Assembly: GCA_963804375.1 (NCBI GenBank)
Contig: CAWDQE010000019.1
Span: forward strand, 186,001-250,000
Origin: JANXQG01 sp963804375
GTDB lineage: Bacteria > Planctomycetota > Planctomycetia > Pirellulales > Thermoguttaceae
DNA: 64,000 nucleotides
Direction: 5' to 3'
Shown here: positions 36,615 to 47,129 of the stretch, piece by piece
Layout of the letters: every line of letters begins with the position of its first letter
How positions within the stretch are numbered: the first letter of the stretch is position 1
Made by a program: the position numbers and the translations under genes
The notes under the pieces: generated by a model
What the model saw: only the letters and a program-made list of their open reading frames with translations
Told to the model about the DNA's origin: nothing
Databases searched by the model: none

Positions 36615-37935
36615 ATGAACAAGATTTCCCGGCGGAGCGTCCTGCGGGGCGTGGGCACGGTGATCGCGTTGCCCTGGTTGGAGTCGATCATGCCCCGGCT
36701 GGCGCACGCGGCGGAGGGCGGAGGGCCGCGGCGGATGGCATTTTTCTCGGTCCCCAACGGCATGCACATGCCCGACTGGACACCGAAGGAAGAGGGTCCG
36801 CTCAGCGTCTTGCCCCCAATCCTGTCGCCGCTGGCGGCGCTGAAGTCGAGCGTGACGGTGCTCAGCGGGCTGACGCTCAACGGCGGCAGGCCGCAGGCCG
36901 ACGGCCCCGGCGATCATGCCCGCTCGGCCGCCTCGTTTCTCACGGGGGCCCATCCGCACAAGACCAACGGCAAGGACATTTACAACGGCGTTTCCGTGGA
37001 CCAGGCGGCCGCGGCGAAACTCGGCCGCCTGACCCGCTTCCCGTCGCTTGAATTGGGCTGCGAGCGGAGCGCGCAGGCGGGCAACTGCGATTCGGGCTAC
37101 AGTTGCGCCTATACGTCGAACATTTCCTGGCGCTCGCCGACCTCGCCGCTGAGCAAGGAGGTCAACCCGCGGGCCGTGTTCGACCGCCTTTTCGGCCCGG
37201 CCGAGATGTCGGCGGATGGCCGCGCGCCGCGCCGAACGAGACCGTCGCCGCAAGAGCATTCTGGACTTCGCCGCCGAGGACGCCGCCGCCTTGCGGCGCA
37301 AACTCGACTCTATCGACGGCCGCAAGCTCGACGAATATCTGTACGCTGTGCGCGAGGTCGAGCGCAGGGTGCAGAAGGCCGAAGCGGTCGCTGCGGCGCC
37401 GGCCGCCGCGCGACCTGCCGACTCGCCCGCGGAGTTCGCCGCGCGGGCCCGCCTGATGATGGACATGATCGTGCTGGCCTTTCAGACCGATTCCACGCGG
37501 ATCGTCAGCTTCATGTATGCCAACGAAGGCAGCAACCGCAGCTATCCCGAGATCGGCGTGCGGGCCGGCCATCACGAGTTGTCGCACCACGGCCGCGACG
37601 CGGAGAAGCAGGCCCAGATCAGCAAGATCAACCGCTTTCACCTGGGCCTGTTGGCCGAGTTTCTGAAGAAGCTCGACGCCGTGAAGGAGGGCGACGGCAG
37701 TCTGCTGCGCAGCGCGATGATCATGTATGGCAGCGGACTGTGCGACGGCGACCGCCACAACCACGACAACCTGCCGATCGTGCTGATTGGCCGCTGCGGC
37801 GGAACGATCTCCGCCGGCTGCCATCGCCGTTATCCCAAGGAGACTCCCTTGACGAACCTCTACCTGGCGATGCTCGACCGCATGGGCGTCGTCATGCCGA
37901 AATTCAGCGACAGCACGGGCAAGCTCGAGATATAG
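36615..37935 (+). CDS. DUF1552-family Tat-exported protein, frameshifted
   Basis: The product starts with a Tat-like leader (SRRSVLRGVGTVIALPWLES) and the DUF1552 opening (RRMAFFSVPNGMHMPDWTP), continuing to NPRAVFDRLFG. Near 37220-37232 the frame changes by one base. The continuation is in the next frame: AERDRRRKSILDFAAEDAAA, then MMDMIVLAFQTDSTRIVSFM, HHELSHHG and a normal end at 37935. With the shift corrected the length is about 439 residues, usual for the family. As written, the first frame runs on as nonsense to 38120. AAGGAG lies 6 bases before ATG 36615. A sequencing insertion in GCGCGCCGCGCC is the simplest cause; a true pseudogene is the alternative. Confidence 0.82.
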
Positions 37936-37953
37936 CCGGTAGAGTTCGCAGCA

Positions 37954-39288
37954 ATGGCATTACCCATCACCGATCCGCCGTTGGCGCGTCCAACGCGCCG
38001 CCGGTTCCTTGCCACGTCCGCCGCGGGCCTGGCTTTCTGGCAGTTCCGGGTACCTGCTTCCGGATGGCGGGTTTTTGGCCAGGTCACAGGGCCCGTCATG
38101 CCAAGACTGGCCGCCTATGACGAGTTGATGGCCACGTTCATGCGCGAGCACAAACCGCCCGGCGCGGCCCTGGCCGTCGCCTATCACGGTCGCCTGGTCT
38201 ACGCCCGCGGCTTTGGCTTTGCCGACGTGGAAAAGCATGAACCGGTGCGGCCCACTTCGCTGTTTCGTATTGCCAGCGTGAGCAAGCCCTTTGCCGCCGC
38301 GACCGTGACGCACCTGATCGAACACGGCAAACTCAAGCTCGACGAGCGGGTGCTTCCGCTTCTGAAGCTCGAACCGCATCTCGAACGAGGGGCCCGCTTG
38401 GACCCCCGCTGGCACAACATCACCGTGCGGAATTGCCTGCAACACACGGGCGGCTGGAACCGCGACAAATCGTTCGACCCGATGTCTGCCGGGACCGCCG
38501 AACAGGTCGCCAAGGCCCTGAAGGTCCCGCTGCCGGTGCACCCCAGGCAAATCATCCGTTACATGCTGGGCAAGCCGTTGGATTTCAATCCGGGCACGGC
38601 CTACGTCTATTCGAACTTTGGCTACTGCGTGTTGGGCCGGGTCGTCGAGGCCGTAACGGGGAAGCCCTACCACGAGGTCGTGCGGGAGAGGATTCTCGCC
38701 CCCTTGGGCATTCGCAGCATGCAGTTGGGCAAGAATCTTCTCAAGGACCGTGCGCCCGGCGAGGTAAAATACTACGATAGCAAGCAACGCACGGGCCGGG
38801 CCATCTGCGGGCCGAAGATCGGCGCGGAGGCGCCCCTGCCCTACGGGGTCGAATGCGTCGAATCGATGGATGCCAACGGCGGATGGATCGCCTCGGCGGT
38901 GGACCTGCTCCGCTTTGCCGTCGCCCTGGACGACCCGCGGCGCTCGCCGATCCTGAGCGCGGAGAGCATTCGCACGATGCTCGCGCCGCCGCCGGGACCT
39001 GTCGGCCACGGACCGAAGGGGCGGCCGAAGCCGGATTACTACGCCTGTGGCTGGAGCGTTCGGCCGGCAGCCCAGGCCGACAAGTACACCAAATGGCACA
39101 CCGGTTTGCTCGCCGGCACTTCCACGTTGCTGGTCTGCCGCGACGACGGCATCGACTGGGCGGTCCTCTTCAACCGCGATGCCGGCAAGGACGGCAAGGA
39201 TTACGCCGGCATCATCGATCCGCTCCTGCACAAGCCAGCCAACGAAGTCAAGGATTGGCCAGAGGTGGACTTGTTTTCGCGGTTCTGA
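37954..39288 (+). CDS. Serine hydrolase of the beta-lactamase (class C / esterase) family
   Basis: This 444-residue protein has a Tat-like leader (TRRRFLATSAAGLAFWQF). The penicillin-binding/beta-lactamase motifs are all present: S108-V-S-K111 (SxxK, nucleophile and base), Y219-S-N221 (YxN) and H382-T-G384, the KTG-box equivalent. Related planctomycete proteins are exported esterases, amidases or peptidases of unknown substrate, and the family name does not imply antibiotic resistance. It starts 18 bases after the DUF1552 stop, so it is probably co-transcribed. It converges on the large minus-strand gene with a 5-base gap. Confidence 0.88.
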   Translation: MALPITDPPLARPTRRRFLATSAAGLAFWQFRVPASGWRVFGQVTGPVMPRLAAYDELMATFMREHKPPGAALAVAYHGRLVYARGFGFADVEKHEPVRPTSLFRIASVSKPFAAATVTHLIEHGKLKLDERVLPLLKLEPHLERGARLDPRWHNITVRNCLQHTGGWNRDKSFDPMSAGTAEQVAKALKVPLPVHPRQIIRYMLGKPLDFNPGTAYVYSNFGYCVLGRVVEAVTGKPYHEVVRERILAPLGIRSMQLGKNLLKDRAPGEVKYYDSKQRTGRAICGPKIGAEAPLPYGVECVESMDANGGWIASAVDLLRFAVALDDPRRSPILSAESIRTMLAPPPGPVGHGPKGRPKPDYYACGWSVRPAAQADKYTKWHTGLLAGTSTLLVCRDDGIDWAVLFNRDAGKDGKDYAGIIDPLLHKPANEVKDWPEVDLFSRF

Positions 39289-39293
39289 CGTTC

Positions 39294-42200
39294 TTACTTC
39301 TCCACGTATTGTTTCGCCCGGCTCTGCAGGGCGGAGAACTGCGGGCCCCAGGAACCTGTGGCGATCTGCCGGAATAGCGGCCGGGCCTGGTCCCGCCGGC
39401 CGTTTTCCCAGAGCAATTCCGCGGTCCCAAAGGACCTGGGCGTTGGTTGGCTCGGCGTCACAGGCCGCGACGAAGGCCCGATCCGCCAGATCGACGTGTC
39501 CCTGCTGTCGCAACATCTGCGCCAGGTTGGTCCAACTGGCCGCTTGGTTGGCCTGCACAGAGAGCGGCGTGGTCAGGTAGTCCCAGGCCAGGTCGGTCTC
39601 GCCCAGTTCGCCGAGGACACGCGCCGCGGCCTGGCAGGCGGCTGTCGGGTTGGCATCGAGTTGCCGCCAGCGGTCGGCCGCGCGGATGACCCCCGCCAGC
39701 AGTTCCGGCGAAGCAGCCTCGTGCAACGGGCCGATCGCCGTGGCCAGCTTCTCATAGCGCGAGAGCAACTGGCCGTAATCACTGCGGATCACGTCGATAT
39801 TCACCTTCTCGGGCAGGTGCTCAAACTCGATGTCCATGGCCCGTTGGCGGAAGCCGATTGCCCTGGCGGTCATGCCGCGGTCGCCGGCAATCGCTTCGGC
39901 CAGGTACCACAACGCGGGCCAGCCGGCATATCGCTTGTCATTCAACACGGTTTGCAGCAAGGCGTCGGCCCGCGGCCGTTGTTTCGTCTGCCGGAAATGC
40001 TCGATCCGCGCCAGCGTCAGCCCCAAGCGTTCGCTCTCCGGGGCCCCGCAAAGTGCCATATCGAAGACCTCCTCGGCCAGCGCCGGGTCGTCGACTTGCT
40101 GCACTTGGAAGGCAAGATACACGGCTGACTGCCGGGCCCCGGCGTCGATCAACTTCTTGGCGGCCGCGCGAATGGTCGTTTGCCATTGCTGGCCATCGCC
40201 ACGCTGGAGCACTTCACGGAAACTGCCGTCGATCCGCGGCACAATGCCCGTTTCCAGCGTCTCCGTGAAGAGCTTGCGGAAGCCATCTTCGGCATTGCAC
40301 GCCCTCGCCAACTCGTAACGGGCGGCGTACCGCAGTCCGGGCACGGTCTGGAATCGCGGAATTGCCGCGGCAAAACCGTCGTGGAATGTATCGGCGGGAA
40401 GAACTCCGCGGATCGCCATCAATAATCCCCAGCCGAATTCCGGCGGCTGGGCCGATTCGATGAACGCCAGGACCCGTTGGTGTTCTTGACGCTGTTGTGC
40501 CTCGTCGCCCGCCGTGGCGCGGCCGTCATGCCAGCGCTCCCACAGGTCGTGGAACTCGGCGAGCTGCCGGAAGAAATCACCCGTCGGAACCGACCCGCGA
40601 CCCGCAAGCGGGTACCGCGGGTGCCCCGGCGCTTGTTCCGGCCTACGGCTACGGCTTTCCGCCGGGTCACCAAAATCCTTGGGGCCACCGGGCTGCGACG
40701 AGGCCAGGTAGGCGGCCACGTACTTCGCCAGCGGATCGTGGGGATGGTCCGCCAGCGGATCGACCAGGAGCGGATCGCCGCCTTGGAAGGCCTGTTTTTC
40801 CTTCGGGTTCCACTTCAGCCCGGCGCTGAGCAGGAGCGTATAGAATCCCACGCGGCGGTCGCCGCGGCGGAAGAACCGCTGGCCGATGATCTGTTTCATT
40901 TCCACCGGACCTTCTCCCAGATCGGCGGCGATCGCGGCCAGGGCGTCCTCCTCGCTCCAACTGCCGTAGTTCTCATCCGCAAGCAGTTTCCGCGTCCCGA
41001 GCGCCTGTTGGCGGCTCCGCAGCGGCAGCGGCAGCACGACCAGCGCGGCGTCCGGCTTCAACTCCGGCGCGCCGCATGGCGCCAGCAGGATTTTCCGTCG
41101 TGGTGCGGGCGTCCCGCCTGCCTCCTTCTTGTCATCCGTGACGCATGCCACCGTTCCGTCTGCGCCGTAGGTCTCGCGAACAAGGATCTTGCCCGAAGGC
41201 ATCTCCACGAGTTGCCGTTCGGCAAGCCGGCCGTCGGGAGCGAAGACGAGGTGTATGCGAAGGCTGGCCCTCACCCCCTGCCCCTCTCCGGGGTGAGGGG
41301 TGATCGGGCCGCTCTGGCCGCTTTTCGCCGCCCTCGACTGTAGACCACCCTCAGCCCCTGCCCCTTTCCGGGGCGCCCGCGCAGCGGGTCGGGGAGAGGG
41401 GAACTTGTGCGGCACAATGGCCACGCTCCGCTCGTCGATGCTCACCAGATCCGCGCCGCGGGCCAGGTCTTCTACCGGCGGCAGGGCCCAGGGCACGAGC
41501 CGAGTGAAGTCCTGGCGATGAAAACGGCTCACCGTCCGCCGGGCACCGATGCCCAACTCGGGATAGAGGTGCCAGAGGCTCGTGCCGTCACAGATGACCA
41601 CTTCGCGCAGCCCGGCAGATGTCGCCCGCTGGTATCGGTAGCGGCCCGTGCCGTCGAAGGCTACGGTCAAGGGCGTCTTGTCTTGCTCTTGTGCGATCGT
41701 GGCCGTCTGCCAGCCGGCGCCGCGGGCCCGCTCGATCAGCCGCCGAGCACGATCGTCGAACTTGCCGGGCTTGGCCGCCGCCGCGTCGGCCGGGACCTCG
41801 GCTTCCAGCACCGACAGAACGTCGGCCAGATTGGTGTGCATCGCGGGGGCATAGCTCACCAGGTCGTAGAAAACGGCCGGGTTGTTGCTGAAGACGGGCG
41901 GTTGGTAGGTGGGCACTTTTCGATTATAGCCAGGCAGCACCCAAGCGAGCATCTCGGCGGAGTCAGGAATGTCGCCTGACATCTCCTCGCTTTCGGCCAC
42001 CGGCGGCGAAGTAATCAGCAGCACTTCGTTGTGGATCACATACTTCAGTTGTAGTTCATCCAGCATCAGCTTCAGGGCCGAGCGGAGCGAAATGCCCTTG
42101 AGTTTCTTCGTAATCGGCGTGTTTTCGTCGACGCCCACTTCTTTCAATGCCGCGTAATCAAGTTGGATCTCGATGCGGTGCAGATCCTTGAGATAATCGA

Positions 42201-45200
42201 CGACATCCCTGAGCGGTGTCTCGACGAATTCAAGTTCGGTACGCTGCTTCAAAGCCTGTTCGATCCGCCATCCGGCTGGGGTACGGCGCGAGAGTTCCGT
42301 GGTGCCATATTTTTCCGCGCCGGCGTGTGAGTTCCCTCCAGACCTGGGCGTCTGGATAGACGATCGGCGGTTCATCGGGATATCTGATGGGCAAGACCAA
42401 ATCCGCGACCGGATAGACCTTGGTCCCGCCATAGATTTCTTTTCGCCGCGCGGTCAATTCGCGCCAGACGTTGGGATCGGGGTAGACGATAGGCGGGTCG
42501 TCGGGGAATGGGAGACGGAACTGCTCGGCCTGATACATGGCATCGACGAACGCCTTCTGCCGTGCGGCGCAGAGCGCCATAACTTGCCAACCCACCACGG
42601 ACCCTGACTCGGCGTACGGGTAATAATGCCAGCCCCCATCGGCGTTCCGGTAGGCGCTAAGGTCCCAACTTCCACTGGACGTTTGGTGCTTGGAGAGCCA
42701 AGCCAGGGCCGCCCCGACCGATGCGTCCTGGTCGAGCTTAATGTTGCCCACCAAGCCGGCGTCGGAGTTCACGCCCACACCGAACATCAACCGGCCCGTT
42801 TGCGTTTCTTCCGACCCAATGAACATTGGCAACTCGCGAAGCGGATCCGAGGGACGACGATGCGTAGATCCAGCGGAGAGAAAAGGAAGGAGTGCCATGG
42901 CGGCGGAACCCTGCTCGTGGACTTCCTGCGTCTGGCTGATCACCAGGCTCAACCTCGTCGGAAAGGCGGCGAGATCGCCACTGCCGCCGCTTTCGACCCA
43001 CGACTTGGACGCCACGGTCTGCCTGATTAGCTCCTCAAGTGCGTTGAAATTGCCTCTGGTCCCACTTTCCGCCCCACCGGAGTCAAGGTCCGACGGCACC
43101 CAGACGACAGGCACCGTCAAGACCCCGTTGAACCGCGCACCCGGCCGGTCGAGAATCGCCGGCGGCACCCGCACCAGGACGGTAGAAAGCACTTCCTCTG
43201 TCGTGGGCCCCTTCGCCTCTGCCGTACCTGAAGGACTTGGCGGCCCGACAAGCGGCTCAGAGACCACCGGAATCTGCGCTGGGCAGGCGTACATCGCCCA
43301 ATGGTCCTTCCGCCCGCGGTCCACGTGGTACTGCGCGTACATCTCCTCGTTTTCCAAGACCAAGAGCGACGTGAACGGCGACATGACATACATCGTCTTG
43401 CTGAGCTCGATGATGCGGGCCTTGTTCTTCTCGGCGCCCTCGGCCACGAGGCGGTCGATCTCCAGCTTGGCCCAGGTCCGCGGCAGGTATTCGGCCCGTT
43501 CCGCCACGCCGGCCACGCTTAGCGTCCACTTCCGCGGCTTGCCGCCCAACTGCCCCGTGACTTCCACGGTCTTGGGCGTTTCGGCCGCCGCGTCGAGCCG
43601 CGCGATCGCGCAGAGTTCCTCCCCCTGGGCCAGCGAGTCCTCGCAGGTGAGGAACTGTAGGTCAGCCTTTCCAGGCTGACCTCGGTCAGGCTCGGGCACC
43701 ATGTACCCATGGTCGGCCTGACCTACATGCACTCCCACCAGCCGCGGCGTGTTGAGCGTTGCCAGCAGGTCCAGCGCCCGCCAGGCAATCTGCTCGTTGG
43801 GGTTGATCTGGGTGAAGTAGCCACCGCTTCGGGCAGCGGCCGATTTCATCAATGCCCGCGACCAGCGGTTGCCCACGCCGACGCCGACGTAAGCCGCCCG
43901 CTCGGGCACGCGCTTGACCAGGGCATCCAGGTCGCGCAGCCCAAGCACCGGCAGGCCGGAGCCGACGTGGACCAGCACGGGGTTCTCGGCCGCCTCGACC
44001 AGCGGCCGCGCGGCCTGAAAGGCCCGGCCGAGGTCCAACGCGCCCGACGAGATGGACGTTCTCCAGGAAGCGAACAGCCCGCTTGACGTTCACCGGCGTG
44101 GCCGTTTGCGGCTTGGCCTGGTAGGCATGGACGCGAGTTGCCGCGGTAAGGATCGAAAACGTGTCGTCGTGCTCCGCGTTGTCGAGGATAGTCTTGACGA
44201 TTTCGACCTGGGCGCGGGCCAGCAGCCGGTCGCGGTCGCCGGACGACTCGAAGAGGAAGATCCAATCCCGCCGCTGCCGCTGTTTCTCGCCCGGCAACTC
44301 CGGCCGCCAGCGGAGCATGAGGTATTTTGAGCCGTCGCTAAGGGCGGAGGAGAAGCACGCGGGGGACCCGCGCAGCGGGTCGGCGACGGGAGTGGGGAGT
44401 GGGGAGAGGGGAGAAGGGGGAGGGGAGAGGGGAGACGGATCCTCCTTAACATGGTTCGTGGATTCCGGACTTGAGACTTGAGATTTGGGACTTGAGATTT
44501 GAGATTTGGGACTTGAGATTTGAGATTTGGGACTTGAGATTTGAGATTTGGGACTTGGGATTTGAGATTTGGGACTTGGGATTTGAGATTTGGGATTTGA
44601 GACTTGAGATTTGGGACTTGAGATTTGAGATTTGGGACTTGAGATTTGAGATTTGGGATTTGAGATTTGAGATTTGGGATTTGGGATTTGAGATTTGGGA
44701 TTTGAGACTTGAGATTTGGAATTCGAAATCATCCTCACAACGATATCCCGATCGGGCCGAATATCCTTTGCGGCGGCATCCAACAGCAGGTCGCCGTCGC
44801 GCGTCGTGGGGGTGAGTTGCGGCTCGCACTCAACTCCGTACTCCGTACTCGGTACTCCCTGTTCCCCCCTCCCCCCTCCCCCCTCTCCCCTCCCCGCACC
44901 TTTGACGCGGACGTGGACCGACCAATCGCCAATGACCGGCAGGCTGTGGCCGCCGGGAAAACGATACTCGCTGTGGCCGTAGAGCGAAGGCAGGCGTTGC
45001 GTGTAGCTGAGGATGATGCGCTTTTCCTGCCGGCCCTCCAGCGGGAAGACCCGCATCTTGAACGTGCTGCCATCGACCCATTCCAACAGCGCCGGGTCCT
45101 TCATGCGGTAGACGATCGAGTCGAAGACCTCGCGGGCGTGCTGCCGCTCGGCCATGCCGCCTTCCATGAGCCGGCCGTTGACGTACATCGCCAGCCGCGA

Positions 45201-46357
45201 CAGCGAGGCGTCGGGCGGCAGCGGGAAATAAAACGCGCCCTCCAGGCGGAACGGCTCGTGGTTGAAGTAGGTCTGGTCGATCGTGGTCCGGGCAAAGCCG
45301 TCTTCGATATGCACGTCGACGTGGTACTTTCGCAGGCTGAGCCGCGTTTCCTGTCCCTGCGGATCGACCGCCACCAGGCTGCCGCCGGAATACCGGCTGC
45401 CGGGAACGAGGGGAGATTGGGCGGCGGCCATCGGCTCTCGGATCCACTCGATCGCATGCGTCGCGCGGGCGCGGCCGAGATGTCCGGCGGGCCCGCCGCC
45501 GACCAGGGGTCCCTAGTGCCCGCATCGAACAGCAATTGCTGGCCGGCCAGCACGGGCAGCGGAAGGTCGCTCACCTGCACCTTCCCCTGAGTGACCAGCA
45601 GTTCCGTGCCTGCCGGGGCGACGCGGACGTCGAACTTCGTGCCCAGGGCGATCATCTGCCGTCGGGTCGTATTGACGATGAAGCGAGTTGCCGCCGGGTC
45701 CTGCGCGACCTCGACATAGATTTCCCCGCGGCGGAGCGTCACCTGCCGTGCGGCAGTGAGCGTGACGACCGTATCGCGGTTGAGATACAGGATCGAGCCG
45801 TCGGCCAGTGCGAGCCGCCGTCGCTGGTCCTTGCCCGTCTCCGCTGTCTGGCCGACCTGGAGGACTTGTGGTGCAGCCGTCCCGGCTGCTGATGGTTGTG
45901 GTGCGGCGATCTCGGCTGCCAACTCTTCCGGAAGGTTTCCGCCTGAGAATCTGACCGTGCCTGTGTCTAGGTCTGCCCTAAGGCGAACCTCCAGTTCCCT
46001 CGACCTGTCGAACTGCTCCTTGGGTGTCGCATCGGCTCCCCGAAATGCCTTGCCATTGATCCAGGCGGGAAAAAGGACCACCCCGCCCACCACTCCGGCC
46101 ACCACCCCCAAGGCGAATAACAGCCCGGCAGCAGCCACCCAGCCGATCCACCGCTTAACGGGCAATCGCGACCGGGAGGCGGGCGCGGGCCGCGCTGATT
46201 CCACGCACTCGGCGGCCGCGGCGTGCATGACCGCGGTCACTCGAGCGAGGAAGGCGGGGTCCGGCGTCTCCGGCCGGTAGGCCCCGGCCAGCAGCCGCTC
46301 GGTATTTTGATCGGCGATCGGATTGACGTCGTCCGGCTCTTGTTCGCTGGGGTTCAT
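39294..46357 (-). CDS. FecR-VIT-VWA-STN-TPR multidomain protein, frame broken by four single-base shifts
   Basis: Four open segments in successive frames read as one protein of about 2350 residues. The order is: N terminus with membrane helix (bases 46155-46066), FecR domain (about 45990-45590), VIT domain (about 45400-44740), degenerate VWA domain (WIFLFESSGDRDR, from about 44280), a short terpenoid-cyclase-like repeat (AALAWLSKHQTSSGSW, about 42690), two YPDxxVWRELT segments, an STN-like domain (LEFVETPLRDVVDYLKDLH, about 42240-41990) and TPR-like helices to AELLWENGRRDQARPLF. Shifts fall near 45490, 44046, 42315 and 39428; each is repaired by adding or removing one base. GGAG 9 bases upstream supports ATG 46357. 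It is probably a membrane-anchored surface protein linked to the neighbouring sigma factor. Confidence 0.65.
40590..40650. repeat. REP-like insertion inside the large VIT/VWA gene
   Basis: GACCCGCAAGCGGGTACC and CGGCGCTTGTTCCGGCCTAC are pieces of the dispersed repeats seen at 46381 and 53712. Here they are translated in frame as a short Pro/Arg/Gly segment (HPRYPLAGRGSVP) that interrupts otherwise helical sequence. Confidence 0.6.
41268..41403. repeat. REP-like double hairpin inside the large VIT/VWA gene
   Basis: CCTCACCCC (41269-41277) pairs with GGGGTGAGG (41290-41298). A related unit with CCCTTTCCGGGG and GGGGAGAGGGG follows at about 41348-41401. The frame stays open and encodes a Pro/Gly/Ala/Arg linker (ITPHPGEGQGVRAS). 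It resembles widespread short palindromes that are normally intergenic. Confidence 0.68.
43657..43726. repeat. Intragenic palindrome in the VWA region
   Basis: GTAGGTCAG at 43657 and CTGACCTAC ending at 43726 form outer arms. An inner hairpin GGTCAGCCT/AGGCTGACC (43660-43681, 4-base loop) lies within. The element is translated in frame as VGQADHGYMVPEPDRGQPG between beta-strands of the VWA-like domain. Confidence 0.65.
44467..44720. repeat. 21-bp tandem repeat (heptapeptide-coding microsatellite)
   Basis: About twelve tandem units of GGGACTTGAGATTTGAGATT type occur in about 253 bases. In the gene frame they read as alternating KSQISNP and KSQISSP. All frames on both strands are open across it, which explains several spurious open frames. 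The AT-rich unit is unlike the surrounding GC-rich DNA. Flanking low-complexity stretches (GGGGAGAGGGGAG near 44395-44440; TACTCCGTACTC near 44840-44860) are also translated. Confidence 0.9.
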
Positions 46358-46380
46358 AGTAGTAGCTCCACTTTCAGGTC

Positions 46381-46501
46381 GTAGGGTGGGACCAGATCCA
46401 GGGTACCCGCTTGCGGGTCGGCGACCGCCGGCCCACTGAAATGTGCTTTGCAACTGATCAGGGTGGGCCTGCGCTCGCTACGCTCGCTGGTCCCACCCTA
46501 C
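46381..46501. mobile_element. 121-bp MITE/REPIN-like element with 13-bp terminal inverted repeats
   Basis: GTAGGGTGGGACC (46381-46393) and its exact complement GGTCCCACCCTAC (46489-46501) bound the element. Inside are REP-type hairpins (GGTCGGCGACCGCCGGCCC and GCGCTCGCTACGCTCGC). It separates the sigma factor from the FecR gene. It is flanked by 33-bp direct repeats (46347-46379 and 46505-46537, 27 matches), each containing an ATG-AAC-CCC-AG start region. This fits insertion with duplication of the junction. No transposase is encoded. Confidence 0.78.
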
Positions 46502-46511
46502 GGACTGGGGT

Positions 46512-47129
46512 TCATGACAGTAGCTCCGTATTCAGGTTCTGTGCCAGGGCGAGGAACATCGCTCGAAACGCCTTGCGGGCCCGCGTGAGTTGGCTCTCGA
46601 CCGCCTTTTCCGAGAGGCCCCGGTCGGCGGCCATCTGTTGGACACTCTCTCCATTGACGTACTTGGCCTCCAGGGCCTCGCGGTAATGGGGCGGAAGCTG
46701 CGACATCGTGGCCCCCACGATCTCGCAGGTCTCGGTACGGGCCAGCACGTCTTCGCCAAAAGGTTCCGATTCCAAGCGGCCGAACAGATCGCGGAGTTGT
46801 TCGTCGATGCGGCTCCAAAGCGTTTCCAGGCTGACGGCCCCGCTCTGGCGGGCCAATACGCGGCGGATCTCGTTGCGGGCCAGCCCGGCCAGCCAGGGGA
46901 AGATGTTCCCCTCGGCCCGATCCGGCTCGTAGCGGCGCAGGTCGCGGATCGCCCGCAACATCGTCTCCTGCACGACTTCCTCGCACAGGTGGCGGTTGCG
47001 GCCGACGCGGTAGAAACAGAAGCTGTAGAGCGGCGCCAGCGCGGCCTGGGCCAAGGCGTCGATCGCCTGGGCGTCGCCGGACAGGGCGCAGCGGTGCCAG
47101 GAATTGTCGAAGATCGCTTGCAACGCCAC
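46512..47129 (-). CDS. ECF-type sigma-70 family RNA polymerase sigma factor
   Basis: This 205-residue protein has region 2 at about 30-72 (LYSFCFYRVGRNRHLCEEVV, then QETMLRAIRDLRRY) and region 4 at about 140-190 (MSQLPPHYREALEAKYVNG, then QQMAADRGLSEKAVESQL and TRARKAFR). It lacks regions 1 and 3, as ECF factors do. It would direct RNA polymerase to a small regulon. The adjacent FecR-VIT-VWA gene is the likely partner or target, as in planctomycete ECF loci where the membrane protein follows the sigma gene. The start is GTG at 47129, with only a weak AAAGGC upstream. The stop TGA overlaps an ATGA that was probably once the partner's start. Confidence 0.88.
   Translation of the reverse strand: MALQAIFDNSWHRCALSGDAQAIDALAQAALAPLYSFCFYRVGRNRHLCEEVVQETMLRAIRDLRRYEPDRAEGNIFPWLAGLARNEIRRVLARQSGAVSLETLWSRIDEQLRDLFGRLESEPFGEDVLARTETCEIVGATMSQLPPHYREALEAKYVNGESVQQMAADRGLSEKAVESQLTRARKAFRAMFLALAQNLNTELLS

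Noticed and set aside
37960..39293. Continuation of the large minus-strand frame under the beta-lactamase-fold gene
   Set aside because: Past the shift near 39428 it is only the antisense of a gene with full SxxK/YxN/HTG motifs. The real C terminus lies in the neighbouring frame and stops at 39294.
44467..44720. CRISPR-like array
   Set aside because: The units are contiguous 21-bp repeats without spacers, inside a coding frame, and no cas genes are present.
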